Assembly: GCA_016185125.1 (NCBI GenBank)
Contig: JACPOC010000021.1
Location: forward strand, 62,001-126,000
Length of the DNA: 64,000 nucleotides
Reading direction: 5' to 3'
Source of the DNA: Bacteroidota bacterium
Lineage (GTDB): Bacteria; Bacteroidota; Bacteroidia; B-17B0; Aurantibacillaceae
The notes beneath the pieces were generated by a model that worked only from the letters and a program-made list of their open reading frames with translations, had not been told where the DNA came from and ran no database searches. Made by a program: the position numbers and the translations under genes. This document shows, piece after piece, positions 17,945 to 24,599 of the stretch. Every line of letters begins with the position of its first letter. The stretch's first letter is position 1.

Positions 17945-18772
17945 TTAATCGTTCAGTCCTTTTATTACTTCACTAACTAATTTAAATCGCTCAACCAACG
18001 TATCGCCACTATCTCTTACTTGATACATTGAATCAATTTCTAATTCTGAAAAGCCCTTTAAACGGCTTACTAAAATTTGGTTTAATTTAATTGATAATTC
18101 CTGACTGCCCGATGCGATGTTTTTAATTTGTCTGCCAAGTAATCGTGCAGATGCAAGGGTTAATTCAAAATCGTCTTTTATTAAATCTTCGTGTTCAACG
18201 CCTTCAAACAATTGGTCTCCAGCTATTTCTCCGTAATTCTCTAACAGAAAATAAAAGTCTTCTAAATCCTTCGCCCTTCTATCAGGCTTTTCGTAAAATG
18301 CAATTAATTTTAACACGCATAAGCCCGGCAGAGTAACAACTTTAAATGCTCCTTCCACAATTTCGGCATACGCCACCGCTTCTTTTGTCCCATAGACAGA
18401 AAGTTCGGTAGGCGGGTTTTCTAACAACACTTCTCCATCTTTTTCTATGCCACCAAATGGAATTAAATCAATTGTTCCGTTAAAGTAAAAACGATAAGGT
18501 TCTTCCTCATCTCTTGTGAATCCATAGGTTTCAACTAAATCTTTTACAAGGGCTTTGTATTGCTCGTGTTCATTTATGTAAATACAAAAATCAACATCTT
18601 CGGTAGTTCGTTTCTCGCCAAGTGCAATATGGTCTGTCCATAAATCTCTTGCTCGTGCGCCAATTAAATAATAGTCGATGCCGTACTTTTTAAAAGCCAG
18701 TTCCAACACTTCAAAAGTCTCTTTAAGACCTTCTTTTTTTAAGCGCTCAAAATTTTTCTTTAAAAAACTCAT
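17945..18772 (-). CDS. AbiEii-like nucleotidyltransferase (type IV toxin-antitoxin toxin)
   Basis: A 275-residue protein of the nucleotidyltransferase fold. YLIGARARDLW (Gly38-Ala-Arg) followed by RTTEDVDF (Asp59-x-Asp61) is the active-site pattern of the AbiEii/AbiGii and related toxin NTases, and a Lys-containing LPGLCVLKLIAFYEK helix with RAKDLEDFYFLL follows, as in that family. Such toxins transfer nucleotides to tRNA or other targets. The ATG at 18772 is preferred; a TTG at 18796 would add eight residues. The start lies 26 bases inside the upstream antitoxin-like gene, which is typical of a toxin-antitoxin pair. Family placement is by motif only; another Bacteroidota NTase subfamily is possible. 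Confidence 0.8.
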   Translation of the reverse strand: MSFLKKNFERLKKEGLKETFEVLELAFKKYGIDYYLIGARARDLWTDHIALGEKRTTEDVDFCIYINEHEQYKALVKDLVETYGFTRDEEEPYRFYFNGTIDLIPFGGIEKDGEVLLENPPTELSVYGTKEAVAYAEIVEGAFKVVTLPGLCVLKLIAFYEKPDRRAKDLEDFYFLLENYGEIAGDQLFEGVEHEDLIKDDFELTLASARLLGRQIKNIASGSQELSIKLNQILVSRLKGFSELEIDSMYQVRDSGDTLVERFKLVSEVIKGLND

Positions 18773-19757
18773 TGTATATTTTTTGTGCTGTTTCAATACA
18801 GCGATGGTCGCCTGTATTCATTAAATCGGTATAAATTAATAAAGGAGGAACTGTATTGTCGTTAACTTCATCATACTTCCAAAACTTTTTATACACCCTA
18901 ACATTTCCTTTCGGGTCAGGAATTAATCTGTAATGCTTTATCAATTCGTTTCTTGTTTCGAGCGTATAAAGTGTAAGTACAGCAGGTTTTAAATAATCGG
19001 TAAATAAATTTCCGGCTGGTTCGCCACCCCACCAAGTTTTACCTTGTTTTATCGGCAACCTTTTCCAGTTTGCAAAATCTTCTTCTTTTAAAAATCGGAA
19101 TGTCCCTATTTCTAATTCGGGCTTTAATTTTTCTGCATACTTTATCATCCATGTATTCAGCAAGTCTTTTTTATTGATTAGTTTATATTCGTCTTTATTC
19201 ATTTTTAAGATAAAGCCTTTTTCTTTTAACCCATTTAAAATGTAATTAACATTGCCTAAAGCTATTTCTGCACGGTGTGCAATTTCACGATACGGAACAT
19301 TAATCAATGTTTCATCACGTAAAAAATCGAACAAAACTTTTAATCCTGTTTTTGTAAAAGCACGGTTAATTTTTTCTTTTTCTTCGGGGAGTGTTTTATT
19401 TGCATCAATCCACAACAAATTTTTTTCAAATTTCAACCAAATATTTCCGTTGGCTTCCAAATATGCAATGTTGTTATTTCGTAATTCTTCTTTTATTTTA
19501 GGAAAAATGTGGTCAGCAATAATAATGAGTGGAGCTTGGTCTTTTGCCAATTTATAGATTAAGGGTAAATGAATAGTACGTAAGTTGTTTTTAACTTCTG
19601 CATTTAGTTTTATAAGGTTCTCGTTATAGGCAAGTTCTATTTGCCCATCCAATCCATTATCTGCCTTCTTTGGGTCAATAGGCTTCCACTTGCCCTTTAT
19701 TTGGGCAGTTCTTTGGAGGTTTTCTAAAGCTGTTGTTACTATATTGTGTTCTTTCAT
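18747..19757 (-). CDS. AbiEi-like antitoxin / transcriptional autoregulator
   Basis: A 336-residue protein upstream of, and overlapping, the NTase toxin. Residues about 130-205 form a winged helix (FDFLRDETLINVPYREIAHR, then EIALGNVNYILNGLKEKGFI). The C-terminal half (KTWWGGEPAGNLFTDYLKP, ending in a VPPLLIYTDLMNTG segment) resembles the conserved domain of type IV TA AbiEi-family antitoxins. The ATG at 19757 is chosen because a 10-base-arm palindrome lies at 19774-19795 just upstream; the frame is open to a TTG at 19799 but that would place the operator inside the gene. Known AbiEi proteins repress their own operon through two inverted repeats, and two matching repeats are present here. Confidence 0.8.
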   Translation of the reverse strand: MKEHNIVTTALENLQRTAQIKGKWKPIDPKKADNGLDGQIELAYNENLIKLNAEVKNNLRTIHLPLIYKLAKDQAPLIIIADHIFPKIKEELRNNNIAYLEANGNIWLKFEKNLLWIDANKTLPEEKEKINRAFTKTGLKVLFDFLRDETLINVPYREIAHRAEIALGNVNYILNGLKEKGFILKMNKDEYKLINKKDLLNTWMIKYAEKLKPELEIGTFRFLKEEDFANWKRLPIKQGKTWWGGEPAGNLFTDYLKPAVLTLYTLETRNELIKHYRLIPDPKGNVRVYKKFWKYDEVNDNTVPPLLIYTDLMNTGDHRCIETAQKIYNEFFKEKF

Positions 19758-19773
19758 TTTCGCTTTGTTAATC

Positions 19774-19795
19774 CCGTTCACGAAATCGTGAACGG
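19774..19795. promoter_or_regulatory. Operator palindrome 1 of the AbiE-like operon
   Basis: A perfect inverted repeat with 10-base arms, CCGTTCACGA and TCGTGAACGG, separated by AA. It lies directly downstream of the -7 box, over the expected transcription start, and 16 bases before the AbiEi-like ATG. Confidence 0.8.
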
Positions 19796-19796
19796 T

Positions 19797-19828
19797 CAAA
19801 TATAATGAACAATGATTGAAATTCCAAA
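19797..19828 (-). promoter_or_regulatory. Promoter of the AbiE-like operon
   Basis: On the minus strand TTTG (19828-19825), a 20-base spacer and TATATTTG (19804-19797) match the Bacteroidota consensus. The two palindromes lie one on each side of it, a layout expected for strong repression. Confidence 0.8.
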
Positions 19829-19848
19829 TTCGTACACTATTTAGCCTT

Positions 19849-19866
19849 GTTCACGTTTTCGTGGAC
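19849..19866. promoter_or_regulatory. Operator palindrome 2 of the AbiE-like operon
   Basis: GTTCACG-TTTT-CGTGGAC, the same half-site as palindrome 1 with one mismatch, located just upstream of the -33 element. The two centres are about 73 bases apart, close to seven helical turns, so bound proteins could face the same side of the DNA. Confidence 0.65.
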
Positions 19867-20075
19867 GAATAATACTCAACGCTAATCTCCCAATTAGGAT
19901 GACGAAAAGCGTGGAACTTCAAAGAGATTAAGCGGTCGTTTTTTGAATTAAAACACCGATTTCCAATTACGAGAATTCATCAGGTTTCTAAGTGATTGAA
20001 AATCATCAATTAAGTTCGATAATCCCAATCCGTAGGGTACGAGAATGTGAGTGTAAGCTGACTAATCATTAGAGA
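19867..20075. other. Gene-free stretch of the island
   Basis: About 210 bases without a convincing coding frame on either strand. I see no repeat, tRNA or known RNA motif. Because a good terminator follows on the plus strand, a lost or unrecognised small RNA gene is possible, but nothing in the sequence proves it. Confidence 0.3.
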
Positions 20076-20105
20076 AAGCCCGACTTGTTAACAGTCGGGC
20101 TTTTA
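20076..20105 (+). terminator. Orphan intrinsic terminator
   Basis: AAGCCCGACT / AGTCGGGCTT with a seven-base loop, followed by TTATT on the plus strand. There is no annotated plus-strand gene upstream; on the minus strand it could stop read-through from the M23 peptidase gene. Confidence 0.65.
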
Positions 20106-20128
20106 TTGTTTCAGGCACTTTATTAACA

Positions 20129-20150
20129 ATTCGGTTACACATTCGGTTAC
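20129..20150 (+). repeat. Tandem direct repeat ATTCGGTTAC x2
   Basis: Two exact copies of ATTCGGTTAC at 20129-20138 and 20141-20150, 12 bases apart, about 45 bases before the integrase relic. Their place fits arm-type integrase binding sites, but two short copies could also be chance. Confidence 0.5.
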
Positions 20151-20194
20151 CTTACAACTGAAACCCCCTGTGTAGCTCTTATATGATCATTAAA

Positions 20195-20402
20195 ATGAAA
20201 GTACTTTTTTGATAAGAAGAAACAAAACCAATCTTTTCAGGAGAATGCCCTGTATATTGCCGAATAACCGTAAACGGCACTAGGGCTAGAGAGTTTAGCA
20301 CCGGGTTTATATTGAAGTAAAAAAATGGAATTCAAAAAAACAAACTGTTAGTGGAAATCACACCAAGCAGGTACTTTTAAACAAAATTAAAAGATGTATG
20401 TA
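20195..20402 (+). pseudogene. Relic of a tyrosine integrase (N-terminal arm-binding domain)
   Basis: From an ATG at 20195 the translation shows MKVLF, two stops, then SGECPVYCRITVNG and REFSTGF in the same frame, then another stop; shifting frame gives KWNSKK and, after a further shift, KQTVSGNHTKQVLLNKIK. In order, these match the N-terminal arm-DNA-binding domain of Bacteroidota tyrosine recombinases (..CPVYCRITVNGKR.EFSTG....KWN...). At least three in-frame stops and two frameshifts show that it is dead. The catalytic domain is absent; the M23 peptidase gene ends at 20498. It marks the outer edge of the island between tRNA-Leu and the M23 gene. Confidence 0.7.
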
Positions 20403-20497
20403 GTCAAACTAATTCGCACTTTTTATAAACAGTAATTAACTGATTATTAGTTATTTACGGTTTTTTAAATATATAGTCCGTCGCCGCCAAAGCCTTG

Positions 20498-21370
20498 TTA
20501 AAACGCTACACATTCTTGAGGATTTATAGGAATTCCGTTGTACCAAAGTTCAAAATGTAAATGCGGGCCATTACTTTTTTCACCGGTGTTTCCTACAATA
20601 GCAATGGCTTCCCCCGACTTAATACGTTCGCCCGTTTTTTTAAGTATTTCAGAATTATGCTTGTATATGCTTGTTAAATTATTGGAGTGCTGAATATGAA
20701 TTACATAACCGTCTTCCGAAGAATATCCGGTAAACACCACAGTACCTTCTAGGGTAGATTTTACCGGCTCCTCTGCTTTGGATACAATATCCACACCAAA
20801 ATGATCTTCAGATAAATTATACGACGCAATAATCATTCCCTTAATAGGCGTGTAAAAAACCAGTTCACTTAATCCTTTTAATTTTGAATTACTAATAGCC
20901 ACCACCAAATTATTTCTGGTATTTTCAAAATCTTTTCTAAACTCCATATCTATTTTACTGGCATTAGTATTAGTTCCGGCATACTTACCTGTAGTATCTT
21001 TTTTAGGTTTTTCAGGTTTAGTTTCGAGTTTATCGTTAAATACATTTAAAACATTATTCATATATACATCTCGCGCTTCAAGAACTTGTTCAATAGAATC
21101 AGCTTTTGCGGTAAGGCCTAAAATTTGCTTACGTTCGGCAATAGTACCGTACCCCGGTATGTATTCACGCAAGGGAGTAAAAGCTACAAGGCTGATAACA
21201 AGGCTTGTCATAACAATAGTTATTGCAAAAAGACCCACTATAATGCTGCCCGGAGATAATCGCAGTGAAAATTTCTCTCCAAACGTACTGTCATTTAATA
21301 TAACGAGACGGTATTTATTTCTTAAATACATACCCAACCTTCGCCATTTCTTTGGTTTTTCTAAAGCCAT
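20498..21370 (-). CDS. Membrane-anchored M23 family metallopeptidase
   Basis: A 290-residue peptidoglycan endopeptidase. It has a short cytoplasmic N-terminus, one membrane helix (about residues 41-64), a periplasmic helical stretch and a C-terminal LytM/M23 domain. Zinc-site motifs are HFGVD (His and Asp), an internal HS....YKH segment and NGPHLHFELW (HLH). The ATG at 21370 is chosen over an in-frame TTG at 21388. The neighbouring tetR gene is divergent with about 80 bases between. Such proteins cut cell-wall crosslinks or activate other hydrolases during growth and division; all expected catalytic residues are present, so it should be active. Confidence 0.9.
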   Translation of the reverse strand: MALEKPKKWRRLGMYLRNKYRLVILNDSTFGEKFSLRLSPGSIIVGLFAITIVMTSLVISLVAFTPLREYIPGYGTIAERKQILGLTAKADSIEQVLEARDVYMNNVLNVFNDKLETKPEKPKKDTTGKYAGTNTNASKIDMEFRKDFENTRNNLVVAISNSKLKGLSELVFYTPIKGMIIASYNLSEDHFGVDIVSKAEEPVKSTLEGTVVFTGYSSEDGYVIHIQHSNNLTSIYKHNSEILKKTGERIKSGEAIAIVGNTGEKSNGPHLHFELWYNGIPINPQECVAF

Positions 21371-21403
21371 CAGGTTGTAAATATGCAAAAAATTTAATTT
21401 AAC

Positions 21404-21433
21404 AGGAAACTTGCAAGTCGAAAATAGTTTCCT
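21404..21433. promoter_or_regulatory. Candidate TetR operator
   Basis: An exact inverted repeat with 8-base arms, AGGAAACT (21404-21411) and AGTTTCCT (21426-21433), separated by 14 bases. It covers the gap between the -33 and -7 boxes of the tetR-efflux promoter, an ideal place for repression by the TetR-family product. Confidence 0.65.
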
Positions 21434-21441
21434 TAGTTTTG
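21411..21441 (+). promoter_or_regulatory. Promoter of the tetR-RND efflux operon
   Basis: TTG at 21411-21413, a 20-base spacer and TAGTTTTG at 21434-21441. The start point would be about 21448, giving a very short leader before the tetR ATG at 21453. Confidence 0.7.
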
Positions 21442-21452
21442 CGCCGCATTAA

Positions 21453-22064
21453 ATGGAAATAAAAGAAAAAATATTAAAGGGCGCTGAAGAACTGTTCTTT
21501 AAATACGGAATAAAAAACATTACCATGGATGAAGTTGCCCGGCATCTTGGCATGAGTAAAAAAACATTATACCAGTATTTTAAAGATAAAGATGAAATGG
21601 TGCACTGTTTAATTCTCGATAAAATTGAAGAGGATAAACGCATTTTCGGCAAAACTCATAAAGAGTCCGAAAACATTGTGGTAGAAGCCTTTGCCATTAT
21701 GAAGAATATAAGAGAAATAATGGGCCATGTTAATCCAATATTATTTTATGAATTAGCAAAATTTTATCCTAAGACTTGGGAAAAATTCAATGAATTTAAA
21801 CGAGACTTTATCCGGATTAATCTCGAAGAAAGTTTAAGAATGGGACAAGCGCAAGGTTTTGTTAGAAGCGACATAAACATAAATATCCTGTCCACCATGC
21901 GTTTAGAAAGCATTGATATGAGTTTCAACACACAAATATTTCCTTCCGATAAATTTAATCTGGTGGAGGTTCATGTGGCATTAACCGAACATTTTCTTTA
22001 TGGCATCTGCACCTTAAAAGGGCATAAACTGATAAATAAATATAAAAATATAATTGAAGAATAA
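21453..22064 (+). CDS. TetR/AcrR-family transcriptional regulator
   Basis: A 203-residue regulator. The N-terminal helix-turn-helix is clear (ITMDEVARHLGMSKKTLYQYFKDKDEMV, residues about 22-49, quoted here as two parts: ITMDEVARHLGMS and KKTLYQYFKDKDEMV), followed by an all-helical ligand/dimer domain. It is the first gene of a four-gene operon with TolC, adaptor and RND pump genes, and its stop overlaps the TolC start by one base (TAATG). It most likely represses this operon and is released by a pump substrate; a 30-base palindrome in the promoter fits this. Confidence 0.93.
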   Translation: MEIKEKILKGAEELFFKYGIKNITMDEVARHLGMSKKTLYQYFKDKDEMVHCLILDKIEEDKRIFGKTHKESENIVVEAFAIMKNIREIMGHVNPILFYELAKFYPKTWEKFNEFKRDFIRINLEESLRMGQAQGFVRSDININILSTMRLESIDMSFNTQIFPSDKFNLVEVHVALTEHFLYGICTLKGHKLINKYKNIIEE

Positions 22065-23398
22065 TGAAATCATTTTATCTTTTAATTGCACTCAACTGCA
22101 TAGGTATTTTAAAGGGCCAAAATAAAGGTGCTTCCTTTAGTTTACCACAAGCGATTGAATACGCTGTAAAAAATAGCCCCACTTATCTGAATGCCGAGCT
22201 CGATCAACAATCAGCCGAATATAAACGCAAAGAAATAACGGGTTTAGGATTGCCTCAAATAAATGGCAGCATTGATGTTAAAGATTATCTTGAACTTCCC
22301 ACATCATTGCTGCCCGGCGAATTTTTTGGCGCACCACCCGGCACTTATGTTCCGGTTAAATTTGGCACAAAATACAATGCTACTGCAGGTGTTAGTGCTT
22401 CTCAATTGCTGTTTAGCAGCGATTATATTTTTGGATTAAAAGCTTCTAAAGAATTTATAAATCTTTCACGCATAAGTTTAACAAGAAGTAAAACTGACTT
22501 AGCGGCACAGGTATCAAAAGCCTATTACAATGTAATAATTAATAAAGACCGGATAAAATTACTAGATGCCAATATTGTTAAACTAAAGAAAATATTTGAA
22601 GATACTAAAGCTTTCAATCAGCAAGGTTTTGCTGAGTTAATTGATGTGCAAAGGCTGGAAGTACAATACAATAACCTTGTTAGCGAAAAAGATAAGACAT
22701 TAAAATTAATTGGCCTTTCAGAAACATTGCTCAAATTTCAAATGGGATATAAATTGAGTGAACCGATTAGCCTAGCCGATAGTTTAAATGCAGAGATCAA
22801 ACAGTTTGAAGAACTCAACATCAATAAAATAGACATTACCCAAAGGCCGGATTATCAGTTAATGCAATCTCAGCAAAAATTACTGGATATGGATACCAAA
22901 CGTTTAAAATGGGGCTATTTGCCCACGATTGCTGCTTACGGAGCTTATCAGTATAATGCCCAAAGACAGAAATTTGACCTTTTAGATCCAGACAAAAAAT
23001 GGTTTAAGATTGCGCTTATCGGGCTTACTTTAAACGTAAATATTTTCGACGGCTTTCAGCGTTATAATAAAATACAACAGGCAAAAATTACTTCCGCAAA
23101 AAATACTAATACTATTAAAACCATTGAACTGGCCGCAGAAATGGAAGCGACCGTTGCCAGCGTTCAATACAGCAACGCGTATGCCAGTTTGCAAATTCAA
23201 AAGAAAAACATGGAACTCGCACAGAATGTATACGATGTTACTCAAAAAAAGCAACAGGGTGGCGTTGGAAGCAATCTTGAAATTGTAACTGCGGAAACAT
23301 CACTAAAAGAAGCTCAAACTAATTACTACAACGCGGTGTATGATATGCTTGTGGCAAAAATAGATTATCAAAAAGCAACAGGTACACTAATTAAATAA
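22064..23398 (+). CDS. TolC-family outer-membrane efflux protein
   Basis: A 444-residue outer-membrane channel with a signal peptide (1-18, ending LKGQ). It shows the two-fold repeat of the TolC family: SLPQAIEYAVKNSP near the N-terminus, long coiled-coil helices (about 140-220 and 330-420), and VGSNLEIVTAETSLKEAQ in the second repeat. It forms the outer-membrane exit duct of the tripartite pump with the next two genes. It is coupled to tetR by a one-base overlap and followed by the adaptor after 22 bases. Confidence 0.93.
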   Translation: MKSFYLLIALNCIGILKGQNKGASFSLPQAIEYAVKNSPTYLNAELDQQSAEYKRKEITGLGLPQINGSIDVKDYLELPTSLLPGEFFGAPPGTYVPVKFGTKYNATAGVSASQLLFSSDYIFGLKASKEFINLSRISLTRSKTDLAAQVSKAYYNVIINKDRIKLLDANIVKLKKIFEDTKAFNQQGFAELIDVQRLEVQYNNLVSEKDKTLKLIGLSETLLKFQMGYKLSEPISLADSLNAEIKQFEELNINKIDITQRPDYQLMQSQQKLLDMDTKRLKWGYLPTIAAYGAYQYNAQRQKFDLLDPDKKWFKIALIGLTLNVNIFDGFQRYNKIQQAKITSAKNTNTIKTIELAAEMEATVASVQYSNAYASLQIQKKNMELAQNVYDVTQKKQQGGVGSNLEIVTAETSLKEAQTNYYNAVYDMLVAKIDYQKATGTLIK

Positions 23399-23420
23399 CA
23401 ATAAAATTAAAAAGCATAAT

Positions 23421-24575
23421 ATGTTACAGTTTAAAATTAAAAATTACATTCAATCGTCTTGTGGAAGAATGGCACAATTAGTTGTAATTCTTATTGGGGG
23501 ATCCATTTTGCTAAGTGCCTGTTCAAACGAAAAAACGGAAAGCCTTTCCGATTTAAAAGAAAAGCAAGCTGAACTAAAAACTCAACTATCAGAAATATCA
23601 GCAAAAATATCAAAGCTCGAAGGAGATTCAGGTAAAAAGTTTGTTTTGGTAGAAGCAGCTCCTGTTACGCCTTCAATTTTTAAAACGTATGTTACTGCTC
23701 AAGGAAGAATTGATGCAGAAGAAAGTGTTTCTCTTTCATCGGAAATGCCCGGAACAATAACAAAAATAAATGTGAAGACCGGCGATCTCGTACATAAAGG
23801 CCAAGTGCTTGCAGAAACAGACGCACGCGCTTTACAACAGAGTATTTCCGATTTGCAAACTAACACAGAACTGGTAAATCAGCTTTACGATAAACAAAAA
23901 AATTTATGGGATCAAAAAATAGGAACCGAAGTGCAATTTCTTCAGGCTAAAACTCAAAAAGAAAGCATGGAGAAAAAAATGGGGACTTTGCAAGAGCAAG
24001 TGCGAATGACAAAAATCATTTCTCCTATAGACGGTACTGTAGATGCGGTAGACATTAAATTGGGTCAACTAACGGCTCCCGGCATGCCTGCCATCAGAGT
24101 AATTAATTTAAATAATCTTAAAGTAAAAGCAGAATTAGCCGAAAGCTATGCTTCCAAAGTTCATAAAGGCGATGAAGTAATAATAAAATTTCCTGATACC
24201 AACGACACCATTTCTTCTAAAGTCAGTTATTCTGCCCGTTCTATCAATCCCATGAACAGAACTTTTGGAGTAGAGATTTTATTAGATAATAAAAAAGAAT
24301 ATCATCCCAATCAAATAGCAATACTTAATATTAACGATTACCGTTCCCAGAAACCTGTCATTTCAGTACCCTTAAATTATATACAAAAAGATTTAAAAGG
24401 ACAAGGCTTTGTGTTAGTTGCTGAAAACAACAAAGCCGTACGGCGTAATGTTTCGCTTGGTAAAGAATATAACGGCAAAGTTGAAATTAAAAACGGTTTA
24501 AACGAGCAGGACTTTTTAATAACCTCCGGCTACGACGGTTTGAACGAAGGCGATGCGATAAAATTGATAAAATAA
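23421..24575 (+). CDS. RND efflux periplasmic adaptor lipoprotein (HlyD/MFP family)
   Basis: A 384-residue membrane-fusion protein. It has a hydrophobic N-terminal stretch and lipobox (ILLSAC), a coiled coil (about 40-62, then 130-190), a lipoyl/barrel-sandwich core (LSSEMPGTITKINVKTGDLVHKGQ, in two parts LSSEMPGTITKI and NVKTGDLVHKGQVL; second half IISPIDGTVDAVDI) and a beta-barrel/MP domain. A start at the later ATG (23469) would place the lipobox nearer the N-terminus and is equally possible. It links the inner-membrane pump with the TolC protein. Confidence 0.92.
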   Translation: MLQFKIKNYIQSSCGRMAQLVVILIGGSILLSACSNEKTESLSDLKEKQAELKTQLSEISAKISKLEGDSGKKFVLVEAAPVTPSIFKTYVTAQGRIDAEESVSLSSEMPGTITKINVKTGDLVHKGQVLAETDARALQQSISDLQTNTELVNQLYDKQKNLWDQKIGTEVQFLQAKTQKESMEKKMGTLQEQVRMTKIISPIDGTVDAVDIKLGQLTAPGMPAIRVINLNNLKVKAELAESYASKVHKGDEVIIKFPDTNDTISSKVSYSARSINPMNRTFGVEILLDNKKEYHPNQIAILNINDYRSQKPVISVPLNYIQKDLKGQGFVLVAENNKAVRRNVSLGKEYNGKVEIKNGLNEQDFLITSGYDGLNEGDAIKLIK

Positions 24576-24599
24576 TTCATCAACATTATTAAATAAATT

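Noticed and set aside
20020-20045. TTCGATAATCCC near GGGTAC as a possible tRNA T-arm or att duplicate of tRNA-Leu
   Set aside because: The flanking bases do not pair into a T-stem and the match to the tRNA-Leu 3' end is too short.
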